Shown: positions 51,911 to 63,572 of the stretch, in pieces
Numbering within the stretch: position 1 is the first letter of the stretch
How the letters are laid out: each line of letters starts with the position of its first letter
NCBI GenBank assembly: GCA_047967505.1
Contig: CM106539.1
Source: Dipteris shenzhenensis
Taxonomy: Eukaryota > Polypodiophyta > Polypodiopsida > Gleicheniales
DNA length: 64,000 bases
Strand: one strand, 5' to 3'
Program-made: the position numbers and the translations under genes
The notes under the pieces: model-generated
Told to the model about the DNA's origin: nothing
The model's database searches: none
What the model saw: only the letters and a program-made list of their open reading frames with translations

Positions 51911-53950
51911 TTGGCTAACAAAGCAAAGTATGGAGTAAAGTTTAACATTCATGGAAACACAAGAAGGCCCAAAACAAGATCCTCAACGGTCTCGACAACA
52001 TCAATTTTAAAAGACTACATTCATGAAAATGCTTTACCTCAACCCCATCTATCTGAAATGCATCTTCCAATACGTTTGACAAAAAAAGAAGTGTTTAAGT
52101 CTATTGGAGAAACACAAAGGCAAAGAGGGCATGCTCCGACATCTTTTCACAATTTGTATACTCTTTGGAAGAAGAGATTTGTACATGTTAAAATCCCAAA
52201 AAAGGCAAAAAATGTCAAAGTACAGTGATTGTGATGATCTAAAATGAGCATTTGAGAGTGCAACATCTCTAGAACAAAGAGAATCATACCAAAAAAAAAA
52301 GATAATTTCATCATGGAATGGTTCGGCATTCTAGACTAAAATATGCATTTTGGAAGGAGCAAGCTATTTCTCATCCAAATGAGAACATGTGCGTTATTGT
52401 AGATGGTATGGATCAGGACACAACAACATTACCTTGATTCATTAATACTCCACCTAGGCCACAAGGAAAATATTTTTTGAAGACATATATATGTGGAGTG
52501 TTAGTGCATGGATTTAAGTTTTTTGCAGACATATGGATTGATTCCTTGCATCTACATGATAGCAATCAAGTTGTAACGTCAGTTATGAAGGCAATTGACA
52601 GTGTACATGCAGAAAAAGGTCACCTACCAACAAATTTGAGAGTACAAACAAACAATTGTGGATGAGAGAATAAGAATGTACCTTCTTTTGCATTTTTCTC
52701 AATGCTAATTGCTCATCAAATCTTCAATGAGATTGAAGTTGGGTTTATGTTGGTTGGACACACACATGAGGATATCGATCAGGTTTATAGCATAGTCTCA
52801 AGAGAGCTAAAACACAAGGACATGGAGACGATGGATGACTTGATAAGAAAATGTGGGAGGCAAGTTGGTGGCTACAAGGAAGGTATAGTATGCTCCATGG
52901 TTGAAAGGATGTATGATTGGAAGAACTTTATTCTACCTTTCATACAAAAAGGTGGTGATGCCTTGGATTGGTCATAGCACTCCACACTACTTTCACTTTT
53001 TCTTAAAGGATGCAAAACCAGTGATGGAGTGGCAACACTATTCTCATGATAGAACATGGGAACTCAAAGAACCTTACTGTCTCTTAACTTCAATCCCGAG
53101 CAAAGAAATGCATCCAGTATGGGCTCCTATAAAAGAATTCAGCAAGAAATCTAAAGGTGAAATAGAAGGCTTAAAATCTTCTATTACATACAGAGGAAAT
53201 GCTTCATAGATTTCTTGATTGGAAGCCCTCTTGGAAGGAACACATTGTTGTTGTAATTAAGAAGACTATCAATTGATAAAGGACCTTGAGAAAATGCAAG
53301 CAGATGATGCTAAGGCAAAATGGCCTTTATTTTGGCCAAATGTTGGTAGTGACTTGCGCCCATCATTTGATGTCTTTGAAAATGAGTTTGATTCACTACT
53401 CCCACGTCCATATTGTGGTTCGAGGAAGAGAGAGTTTATGCCAAAAGTAAACATAGACATCCATAGTTTTGTTGTAGTTCGACCATCAGACGATGAGCAT
53501 GAGAATGTTAAGTTCTGGGTTGCAAAAGTGGTGGACGTGAGCATTGATGACAAGGAAAATTTTGCAACATTTACAGCACTATGGTATGAGCCAAGGGGTA
53601 GGAAGGAGAACCAAGATAACAATACACTGTATATTGGCTATTTGAAAAAGGAATGGGTTCCAAACCATGAAGAAGTTTAGAGCTTTCCACAGAGACAGTC
53701 ATAGTATCCTGGAAATCAAGGACAAAGAAAACAAGGAAGCACATGGGATATGATGTAGAAGGACAAATAAGAATATTGATGGCCATTGTTTCGCACATTT
53801 CAGAGTTTTTGAAGATGCTCGCCAAGGAGGAAGTAGAAGGAGATAGCACAAATGAAGAATGCCCATGACAATACCATTCAAGCATCAATAAAGACTCCAG
53901 ATGATGCGGGAGATTGAATGAGGATGGCATCCAAGCAACAAGTGATGATG
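51911..53950 (+). pseudogene. DUF7869-type gene copy B
   Basis: Order on the plus strand: RSSTVSTTSILKDYIHENALP and ETQRQRGHAPTSFHNLYTLWKKRFVHVKIPKK (51911-52228), CDDLK.AFESATSLEQRESY (about 52232), YAFWKEQAISHPNENMCVIVDGMDQDTTTLP (about 52340-52435), FLKTYICGVLVHGFKFFADIWID and LHDSNQVVTSVMKAI (52477-52600), VQTNNCG.ENKN (about 52640), VGFMLVGHTHEDIDQVYSIVSREL (52738), WVAKVVDVSIDD (about 53518), LWYEPRGR and SWKSRTKKTRKHMGYDVE. Asp-bearing blocks VDGMDQ, TDN and EDID resemble an RNase H-fold active site. In this copy the TDN Asp is Asn and the Trp codon is a stop. Stops at about 52226, 52435, 52663, 52975 and 53207 make it non-functional. Possible transposase-like role is inference. Confidence 0.7.
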
Positions 53951-55440
53951 AATTGGACATTCAAACAAACTAGTTGCCTATTTGTACTTAACACATTTGT
54001 AAAGGTAGATTTGAGTTATTGAAAAGGTTGCGTGTCAGACTCCTTTGTACAAAGACTCATGGAGAGCAATATTTCTTGTAAACATATGACAAGGTAGAAT
54101 TGCAAGCATAGCTATTACTATTTTTGGAGCATATTTAAAGAGTCTTCCATGCCTCTTGTCTATTTTAACCTTTAAATTTTTTGGGACTTCAAGAACGGTT
54201 ATTGTTTTCTACATCAAATTTTAAGTGCATTCTTTTGGATTAAATTATATTAATAAGTCTTTATTTTAAAAGTGATTTTTCATGGATTTAAATTAAAAAC
54301 TCATGATTTTTTTTAAACGTGAATAGGATTGTTAAAAACAAGAAGTACAAAAGTAGGATTTAATCGAATTTTTTGCATTAGTAGTGCACCATTATAGAGA
54401 CAGATTGTGAAATGATAGTGCCAAAATTGAACTTTTGATTCTCGAATGACATTTTCATAAAGTAAAATTTTCATTTGTGAAGGATTTTTTGGAAAGACAT
54501 ATGAGTCCAAAATTAATGAAATAAGTGTTATATGCAGTGTAATTGAGGAAGTACCTTACCCTTGAGCATTGTTTTCTAGGGTAATGCCCAAAAATATTCA
54601 AGGTAGAATATTTCTCAATTAAAATAACTGTCTCCAATTCACCTGATAACCAACAAGAGACTATGCCAAACATTTAAACAAAGAAGGTGCAGCCTCTCCA
54701 TCATTGCTTAATTTTTAGTGATAAATAAGTATCTTGGCAAAAGATAGCTTTTTGATATAATATAAAAGGGCAGACAATTGTTGAAGACCCCTCTCTCTGC
54801 TTCTCTTGAGGATTTCATCTTCAATAAAGAGATACACTGTTCAACAGAATGTTATAATAGAGGTACAACACAAAGCAATAAAAAATTAATCCAATCAAAA
54901 GTATTACTCTACCTTCATGTTTAGATGTAAAGAAGTGTTCCTCAATAGACAGTAATGGTCAATAAAAGTGTTATTTTACCTTCATTTTATCATCTTCTAC
55001 CAAAAGTTTGTCCTTCCAAAGGTTAGTGCTTCTTCCTATGATATTCTATGCTTTTATTTGGTTCTGTGCACTTGACTGAAGATTCATTGCTGCTTGGGCT
55101 TCCTTGAAGGTCTCATCATCCATCTCTTGGACCTATGCACCTTCTTTAAAGCACGAAAATAGTGCTTCCTTGGGGTCAAATTTATCTTCCAATACCATCA
55201 AAGCATCATCTTGAACATCAACAACACGGTCTAGATTGCAAGATTGAGCAAACAATCAATGGAATGGCATTTAAATCCTCCCTAAGGTCGAAGAGGATTA
55301 GTATGTTGGACAATAGAATATACAATTGACCTTGGATCTTCAAGGTTGGAATCATGGAGATAGAAGGACTAAAGGTCTCAATATCAACTCCTTGAGTAGA
55401 GAAGACTGGTCCCTTAAGTGTTTTGATTTTAATGCAACAA
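53951..55440. other. stretch without a recognisable gene
   Basis: AT-rich to about 54500. A TATA-like atataaaagg lies at about 54758-54767, followed by a pyrimidine-rich stretch. No domain or paired termini found. Confidence 0.45.
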
Positions 55441-55625
55441 TGTTCTGTGGGGGCTAAAGACCATAGTACCTTAACAGGTTATGTACAATACTCAAACACA
55501 CACATATATATGGATGGCATAGAAGCTTAGGGTGCTCTACACCCACCAAAACTTGTGTGGCTCTCTCTTTTGGCTCTCCTCTCTCCCACCTTCTTCCGTT
55601 CCACTTTCGTTGTTGAGATCTCTCA
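55441..55625 (+). repeat. possible copia-6 5' LTR
   Basis: The right edge is set by tctca, two bases and the primer site. The left edge tgttctg at 55441 is a guess, since no second LTR exists for comparison. atatatatgg at about 55506 could serve as a TATA box. Confidence 0.35.
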
Positions 55626-55627
55626 AC

Positions 55628-55638
55628 TGGTATCAGAG
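55628..55638 (+). other. copia-6 primer binding site
   Basis: tggtatcagag matches the initiator tRNA-Met 3' end, as in the other copia elements, two bases after the putative LTR end. Confidence 0.8.
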
Positions 55639-57068
55639 TGCAGGTGTTCTAGCTGAGTCCGAGTGTGAGCCTAGAGCCTAAAGTCTACTGGTGCAGCTAT
55701 GTGGGAGAAGGAGAAGCTCTGTTGGATGACTTCACCTGCATCCTGGTGTGCAGAGACCTATAGAAACATTTGGAAAGTTCTTTGAGTGGTTTTGGAGTAA
55801 AAAAAGACATTTTTTGATCATTCCCTTGTTCCTTTCAACTATACTGAGAGACTGGAATGACCCATAGAGGTAACCATTGCCTTCTTTTAGTGTCTATTGC
55901 ACTTCAGGAAATTGAAAACACCTTCATTCTTGAATTTGGCATCATTTTATTGTATTTCTGGCTCACTGTCTCTGCTTCAATGTTTTTTTGCCAATGTGTT
56001 GGAACTCAAGTTTGAAGCAACCATTCACAGATTTGTAGTTTCGATGGAGTTAGGAGGTCTAAAACTTCTGTGTTGCTCATCATTTGCACTTCAGTGGTGT
56101 TTACAAATAGTTCTGTTTGCAAAAACGTTTTTGGTCCATGTGTTGGACCCAGTGATTTGGACCACGGTTTTCAAAACCATCTGTTCCATTGCGTTTCGGA
56201 GGCCCAAAAAACCCTACTTGCTAATTCTTGCACAATTTCATGGAGATTTGGAGAGGTTCTATCTCTTTGAGGCTCTGTATCATCTATTTCTCTGTCACAA
56301 ATCCATTCAAAGATTCAAACCTTTGAATTTTGGATTATAGGTCAATTGCAACGGTTGACTCCCCATTTCCCATTCATCGGTTGGGATTTTGGAGTTCAAG
56401 CAGAAGAGAGATATTTGCATATTATATTGCTTAGTCTAATTATGTAGTGATGCCCATGTTTTGAGGCATCCCATGTTCTATTTTCACTTGTGGTAATTGC
56501 CGTGGGGCCATGATTTCTTGGATATACCTTATGCAGATCATTGTGATTGTAGTCTAGGCCATGTGTGCTCATTCATGGTTTGCATTGGGTTGCAAAGGAT
56601 GCTTTATAGGACATTAAGATGCATTGCGATCCTTTTTAGATGTGCTAATAGGCCCAGATTGGGTTGTGGGATGCTTTATTGAGGATGTTTAGCACACAGA
56701 TGCTATTTTATGCTGAGGGACAGCTTTGACATATTGCAGTGGATGCACAGGTTGTGCTATGATCTCTTGGATGAGATTTTGTTGATACATATGCTCATGG
56801 AAAGCATTTATTCTTCAGTCATTTTGGCACTTATTGGCATTGGGATTGCCATTGTTTTGCCATTGCAGGTGGCATTTTCTTTCGGGATAGATTTGCTCAT
56901 ATGGATGCATAGTATATGCACATGAGTCAGATGCATTTTGATGCTTTGATCCTTTGAGGTTTGGTGATATTACCTTCCATTTTGGCATACACATTTGGGT
57001 GCACCTGGTATTTGGTGTGATTTCTCTCTTGCAGGTACTAGCATTTGGAATTTTGTTTCATTTGCATC
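55639..57068 (+). other. copia-6 leader
   Basis: About 1.4 kb between the primer site and gag with no retroviral domain. A 147-codon open frame (55897-56340) is not recognisable and is probably chance. Confidence 0.5.
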
Positions 57069-57900
57069 ATGGCATCCTCTTCCATGTCTGAAAAGGAGTT
57101 TTTCAACATTAACAAAGTTTGACCCTTGTGGAAAGAACAGATAAGGGATATGCTTATTCAAAAGAAGCAAATTAAACCCTTGGCAAGGATTGGGGCTAAG
57201 CCTGTAGATATGTCTAAGGATGATTGGGATGATTTGGATGCATTAGCAAAGTCAACTCTTAGACTTCATCTTGTAGAGTCAATTTATTTCATAGTAGTAA
57301 GACTCCATAAGATTTGTGGAAGAAATTATGTGCCACTTATGAGAAGGAAACTACCTCTAATAAAGTTTACCTCTTGAATAGGTTGTTTGAGTTGCAGATG
57401 AAGGAAGGGGTCTCCATTGCTTCTCACTTGAATGAATTAAATATTATTTTTAGCCAGCTTTAGGCTCAGAATATGAATTTTGATGCAGAGACTAAGGCAA
57501 TATTCCTCCTAGGTTCATTGCCATCCTCATGGGATACCTTTCGTATAGCTGTCAGCAACTTTGCACCTGGTGGAGTACCAAAGTCTGATTATATTGTGTG
57601 TAGCTTGTTGGCCGAGGAGATTAGATGAAAGTCTATGGAATGCAACAAGTAGGATGCAGCCTTAAATGTTCAATGGGGTAGATCACAGTTCAGAGGGAAG
57701 TCCCAAGAAAGAGGGAAGTCTTGTAGCAAATCCAGGGCATAGAACATTGAGTGCTACCATTGTGGCAAGAAGGGTCACATGAAAAAGGATTGCTACAAGC
57801 TAAAAAGAGAGCAAAAGGATAAGAAAAATAATGAAAATTGGGTGCAAAAAAGAAGGAAGAGAGTCCAAGGGATGACAAAAGAAAAATGAAGATCGAGGAG
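57069..57900 (+). pseudogene. copia-6 gag with zinc knuckle (broken)
   Basis: MASSSMSEKEFFNINKV at 57069 opens gag. WKEQIRDMLIQKKQ, DDLDALAKSTLRLHLVES, LLNRLFELQMKEGVSIASHLNEL and LGSLPSSWDTFRIAVSN follow in several frames. CYHCGKKGHMKKDC (CX2CX4HX4C) is at about 57752-57793. Stops occur right after the start (about 57120), near 57377, 57460, 57625 and 57740. Confidence 0.82.
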
Positions 57901-57999
57901 ATCAATGCAGTCACTCACTGATAATAGTGACAATGTAGTCACTCACTGATAATAGTGAGAATGACATTCTCTTCATGTCTAGTCTACCTGCAAACTTGC

Positions 58000-58960
58000 T
58001 TACCACTTCAGATGATGCCTAGGATTGGATTTTGGATTCTGATGCTTCATTCCATGTTACTCCCATAGGGAATGGTTTTCCACTTATGGTAGTGGAAAGA
58101 CAGGTTGTGTGCATCTTGGAAATAACTATGCATGTGACATAGTGGGAACACGTGACATAAAGTTTTCTTTTGCAAATGGGTTTGCATTTGTTTTGAAAGA
58201 TGTGAGACATGTGCCTAAGCTGACCAAGAGTCTCATTTCAGTGGGTCAACTAGAAGATGCTGGTTTTCAGACCACTTTTGGCTTTGAGAGTTGGAAAATT
58301 TAGAAGAGCTCTATGGTTTTGGCCAGGGGTGCTAAGTGTGGGATGTTGTATCCCTTACATGTATCATGGATGTCTAATCATGTTGTTGCAATAACCAAGC
58401 ATCCAAGTACTTCTTTGTGGCATTGCAGGTTGGGGCACATGAGCCAAAATGGAATGAAACTCTTATGCCATTTGGGTTATGTACCACATTTGAGTTTTTC
58501 TGATTTTGAATTTTGTGAGCACTGTCTCTATGGGAAGCCAACTAAATCAGCCCATAAAAGAAGGGGAAAGAAAGAGCTTGAAAGGCTTGATTTGGTGCAA
58601 TCAGATGTATGTGGTCCCATGCCTACACGATCATTAGGCAGCGCTGAATAGTATGTGACATTCATTGATGATGCAACTAGGAAAGTGGGCTCATATGCTA
58701 TAGCTCGGAAGAATGATGTGTTCAAGATATTTCAAAAATGGTTGGCTTTGATCAAGTAGAACGTTGAAATGCCTATGGATTGATAATGGTGGAGAGTATA
58801 TATCTCTCATGACTTCTAGCATTTTTGTGATACATGAGGGATCAAGAGGTAGCTTATGTCTCCTCATACTCCAAAGCAAAATCCAGCTGCAAAATAGATG
58901 AACCACACCATTTAGGAAATGTTGCAATGTATGCTTTCCAATGCAAGTCTTTCTAGTGGT
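58000..58960 (+). pseudogene. copia-6 protease, GAG-pre-integrase and integrase (broken)
   Basis: The protease box WILDSDASFHVTP (about 58023) has Asp where DSGA has Gly. FANGFAFVLKDVRHVPKLTKSLISVGQL follows, then LWHCRLGHMSQNGMKLL and CEHCLYGK (58313-58540), QSDVCGPMPTRSLG, FIDDATRK and WIDNGGEY (about 58775). The integrase Glu segment reads NPAAK then a stop (about 58880). Further stops at about 58020, 58303 and 58650. Confidence 0.82.
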
Positions 58961-60664
58961 TTTTGGGTTGAGGGAATGAAGACTGTACTGCATGTGATCA
59001 ATAGATCACCTAGTAAGAGTTTGGATGGTGGTATTACTAAAGAGGCATGGAGTGGCAAGAAGCCCTCTTACTCTCATTTTCATATATTTGTGTGTGAGGC
59101 ATATGCACATGTGCCAAAAGAGCTTCGGAAGAAGCTAGACCCTAAGTCTAGGAAATGCATCTCTCTAGGTTATGGTGAAAGTGGAGGGATGAGCTATCAT
59201 CTCTGGGATCTAGAAGCAAAGAAGATCATTCGAGGCCATGATTTGGTCTTCAATGAGAAGAAGATGCATAAGATACCCATGAGGGATGTGAAAACAACAA
59301 CCTGTCCATGCACAAAATGTGCCGAAAACGGTTCCCCCAGGTACTCCCACAAGTATACAATCAAGGGCAGATGGTGGATTATCTATTGGTGGAAATGATG
59401 AGCCAAATGTGGCTGATATGCAGGCAGGACAGCAAGCTGAAATGCCCTTGAAAAGGTTAGCTAGAGTGTCTAGACCGCCTGAGAGATTTGTTACAGGGGT
59501 AGACTATGTGATACTTACTGGTTGCGGGGAGCCTTATTGCTACAGAGTCTCTATGATGCACGAGGATTTGTGCAAGTGGGAGAATGCTATGCAATCAGAG
59601 ATGAATTCACTCATGAAAAATAACACTTGGGACTTGGTTTCTTTTCCACATGGAAAGAAAGCATTGCCATGTAAATGGGTCTACAAGATGAAGGTCACAA
59701 GTGATGATGTGCCTAAGTACAAGGCTCATTTGGTTGCTAAAGGGTTCAAGCAAGAGAAGGGTGTGGACTTTGATGAGATCTTCTCTCCAGTTGTGAAGAT
59801 AACCACACTTAGATTTGTACTTGGACTTGTGGAAGTAGAGGATATGGAGCTTATGTAGATGGATGTCAAGACAACTTTCTTGCATGGGGATCTGCATGAG
59901 GAAATTTACATGTACAACAGGAAGGTTTTGAAGAAAAGGGCAAAGAGCATTTGGTTTGCAAGCTGAAAAATAATCTCTATGGCCTTAAGCAAGCACCTAG
60001 AGAATGGTATCAAAAGTTTGATGCTTTCATTCGGTCCCAGGGTTTCAAAAGGAGTGAGATTGATCACTGCCTCTACACTAAAAGGGCTAAGGATAATAGC
60101 CGGATACTCCTGGCACTTTATGTGGATGATATGCTATTGGCTAGCAAGAACACAGGTTGCATGAGGCCTTTGACATGAAGGATTTGGGACCTACAGGTCA
60201 TATACTTGGTATGTGCATCACACATGACCAGAGTAGGAAACTCCTTTGGCTTTCATAGAAGGAGTATGTTACAAAAGTGTTGCAGCATTTCAATATGGAG
60301 GGGGGGAAGGCAGTAAGTACTCCATTGCCTCCATATGTGAAACTGAGTCAGGAAGATAGCTCCAAATTAGATGAGGAGAGGGCCATGATGTCCAAGGTTC
60401 CTTATGCATACTGGGCTGGGAGTCTTATGTATTCTATGATAGCTAGATTGGACATTGCATTTGGAGTGGGAGTTGTTAGCCGGTATACGGCTAATAAAAA
60501 AAAGAGGCATTGGGAGGTAGTTAAGTGCATCATGAGGTACATGAAGGGTACCAAGGAGATGTGCATCTACTTTGGCAGAGGAGAGATGCATCTAATTGGG
60601 CACACAGATTTAGACTATGTAGGGCATGTGGATAGTAGGAGATCCACTTCTGGTTATGTGTTAC
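58919..60664 (+). pseudogene. copia-6 integrase C-terminus, reverse transcriptase, partial RNase H
   Basis: Frame 58919-59398 has SKSLDGGITKEAWSGKKPSY and KLDPKSRKCISLGYGESGGMSYHLWD. Frame 59319-59858 has NNTWDLVSFPHGKKALPCKWVYK and KAHLVAKGFKQEKGVDFDEIFSP. After a stop MDVKTTFLHGDLHEEIYM continues, then [18 protein letters not shown] and the intact LYVDDMLLASKN (about 60117). Frame 60277-60681 covers the RT connection and the first RNase H motif, where the element is cut off. Confidence 0.85.
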
Positions 60665-60829
60665 AAAAATTATATTTTTGATATATCTTGCTTTGGACAT
60701 TATTATTTTAGTCAAGTGTGACTATGGCAAAGTACTCCATAGGAGCGCACCGGACGCGGTGGGGGTCCTAGTGGATACGTTGTGTGGTTAGTTGGGGACG
60801 CCTGACTAGCTTGTGTCTAGAGCTACCAC

Positions 60830-61850
60830 TACCGGGCTTGCATGCATGATTACTACGAGTGTAGTAAATTACCACTCACCAGGCTTGCATGCTCAAGAGA
60901 GTACTAGAGTGCATGGTAATGAGGGATTAGACGTGATTAGGCTTCATGATTTACTTTTGTGGAAATTACTGCCCGGTGGTGGCTCTCATCAACCACATCT
61001 GTCATGGCTACAATTCCACAGGGCAGGCAATAATTAAAATTACCAGCCACTGCTCACCCACCATCGGGCTTGCATGCATGATCACTATGAATGTAGTAAA
61101 AATTACCAGTCACCTTTCATGCAATGCATGTACCCTATCGGTGTTTGAAAAAAGGCAATGTCTGCCTTGATTGCTGCCTCCTCGCATGCTCAATAGAGAA
61201 TTAGAGTGCATGGTAATGAGTGATTATAGCCACGTTTGTCATGGCTACGATTCCACCTAGCTGGCAGTTAAAATTACCAGCCACCGCGGTGGCCTGCTCA
61301 CCCACCACCGCGGTAGCTTAAGCATGCATGATTACGACAAGTGCAGTAAAAATTACCAGTCATCAAGCTCGCATGCTCAGTAGAGTACTAGAGTGCATGG
61401 TAATGAGTGATTAGAGGTGATTAGGCTTCATGATTTACTTTTGTGGGAATTATTGCCTGATGGTGGTGGCTCTCATCAGCAACGTCTGTCATGGCTACGA
61501 TTCCACCGGGCTGGCAATTAAAATTACTAGCCACCACTCACCCACCACCGGTGGGCTTAAGCATGCATGATCACTATGAGTGCAGTAAAAATTACCAGTC
61601 ACTAGGCTCGCATGCTCAGTAGAGTACTAGAGTGCATGGTAATGAGTGATTAGAGGTGATTAGGCTTCATGATTTACTTTTGTGAGAATAACTACCCGGT
61701 GGTGGTGTCTCTCATCGGCCACGTTTGTTGTGGCTACGATTCCACTGGGTTGACAGTTAAAATTACTAGACACCACTCACCCACCACCAGGCTTAAGCAT
61801 GCATGATCACTACAAGTGCAGTAAAAATTACCAATCGCATTTACAAAAGC
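60830..61850. repeat. minisatellite with units of about 240 bp
   Basis: catgcatgat(t/c)act recurs at about 60842, 61074, 61323, 61562 and 61797. Each unit contains gtagtaaaaattaccagtcac, gagtactagagtgcatggta, gattaggcttcatgatttac, a ggtggtggctctcatc segment and cacccaccacc(g). It begins right after the truncated copia-6. Non-coding. Confidence 0.92.
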
Positions 61851-63020
61851 ACATGGAAAGATTTTTCAATCAACATAGCATAAAAACCACAACACAAATA
61901 TCTCATTGCACATAGAAATTGAACCACCACCCTTTGTATGGACATGATCCAACCTATGATATAAAGAGAAACTCGAGTCAATTATGAGGCAACTAAAATG
62001 TCCAAGGCAAGGTACAAGGATAAACAACATGCAGATACATAGATAAACGACATGCTCAGGACATGCTAATCAAGTACAAGAGAGAGACTCCGATGGCATA
62101 GCACAAAAAGTTCCAAGCCTTGGCATCTTTGACATCATTGTAACTTTTGTGGATTTCTCACCATGTAGATATAGCAAAAAGCTTTGCTCCATCCAGTTTA
62201 AACTCGAACAAACGGATGTGCCCAGCCTTCGCTTGTTGGTGGAAGCTTTCACCGTGATTTGCTTGAGAAGAATCATGCAACCAACTTCTCGTAGTAGTAA
62301 AACACGTCCCTAGCATCACTGTACACAACTCAGCTTGCATAGCATGCAATTGGTAAGAGAGATGGAAAAACGCTCATGCAACCAAGTCAAGGCTCAGAAA
62401 GGAAAATAAACGACCGACAATGCAAAAGAACTACAAGGCAATCATCTTGCAATAAGCTAGACACCTCCAAATCCTTGCCCTCACAACTCGAGCTCCTCTG
62501 CCCTCGCACAACACCGCTCATGTCCACATAGCTCTTCACAACACCTCACTAGTTTGAAACCTTTGGTCGCTCCATAGCCTCCATGCAAAGAAATGCAAAT
62601 GGCCATGATGAGCCAAAGTGCGATGTATAGCCAAAGTCCAAAGCACACACCCGGTCATGCAAAGCTCGAGTTAGCTGGCGTGAAGCCACATTTAAACTAG
62701 CAATTGGATGAGGTGGAACCATCGTGGATAACGGTTATTTACAATTGCCCAAGATTCAAATAATACATGGAAATCACATTCCCCTTTGAAATCAACCCAG
62801 AAAAGTTAATCCTATAGATAAAAATTAGCTCTCTATGACTTCAATTTTTTAATCCACGAAGGCCATTTCTACGGCGAATTAGTGCTAAAAAGTTAGCCCT
62901 CCATACTTAGAGGCCTAATTCATGAAGCTATTTTCCTCCATGAATTAGTGCTAAAAAGTTAGGGCCTTTACAGACTGCCCGCAGCCCAAGCCCCCGCCTG
63001 CCGTCAAGCCCTCTCTTATA
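61851..63020. other. stretch without a recognisable gene
   Basis: No domain recognised. aaaaagttag occurs at 62887 and 62952 as part of a loosely repeated segment (gaattagtgctaaaaagtta). Confidence 0.45.
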
Positions 63021-63089
63021 GAGGTGTGTGGTGCCACATTAAAAGAGATGATTCGATCCACCAAAAAAGGGGGGTGGACAAAGTTGGGC

Positions 63090-63200
63090 ATAGAGGAGTC
63101 CATGTGCACCTTCTCTTCGAGGTACTTGGTAGAGGAGTCCACATTGAAATAGGATAGAGGAGTCCATCTACACCTTCTCTTCGAGGTACTTGGTAGCATG
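63090..63200. repeat. 64-bp direct duplication
   Basis: agaggagtccatgtgcacct at about 63091 and agaggagtccatctacacct at about 63155, both continuing tctcttcgaggtacttggta. Probably inside the copia-7 LTR. Confidence 0.8.
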
Positions 63201-63299
63201 CATTATAGAAAAAGTTACTAGATTTTGTTAAGGAGGTAGGAGTCCCTCCCAAGAATATTATCTCCCCAATCTTTGAATGAAAATCTTGAAATGTTTCGG

Positions 63300-63572
63300 T
63301 GAGACTCCCCAAGGGTTAGGTTTTGACTTTGGTGGAAGGAAAAATATCTACATAAGAAGTAAAGAAAGATGTCAATGAGTCCATCTCTCTCTCTCTCTCC
63401 CCGAGAGTGCTCTCAACGGAAGCAAGAAACGGAAGGAGAGAGAGAGAGACAGAGAGCCACACAAGTTTTGGTGGGTGTAGAACCACCCTAATCTTCTTTT
63501 TCATTCATTTATATATGTGTTTGAGTATTGTACATAATTGGGGTAAAGGCACAGTGACCTTTAACCCCCACA
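63300..63572 (-). repeat. copia-7 3' LTR, left boundary not determined
   Basis: The right edge at 63572 is set by the cccccaca end (minus strand TGTGGGGG) next to a purine-rich tract (minus aagtgggaggt at 63573-63583). The left edge cannot be fixed without the other LTR. It contains a ct run at 63385-63402. Confidence 0.5.

Larger units (their letters stand above)
55441..60664 (+). mobile_element. copia-6: decayed Ty1-copia element, cut off in RNase H
   Basis: Primer site, gag, zinc knuckle, protease, integrase and RT follow on the plus strand, and the sequence ends in the middle of RNase H (HTDLDYVGHVDSRRSTSGYV) at about 60660. No polypurine tract or 3' LTR is present. Many stops and frame changes occur. 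The protease reads DSDAS, and the integrase Glu position is Lys followed by a stop. The 5' LTR boundary is uncertain. Confidence 0.85.

Noticed and set aside
53269-53960. Minus-strand frames of 117 and 129 codons
   Set aside because: Antisense shadows of the WVAKV/WYEP region of DUF7869 copy B.
55897-56340. 147-codon frame in the copia-6 leader
   Set aside because: No motif, and it lies between the primer site and gag, where untranslated leader is expected.
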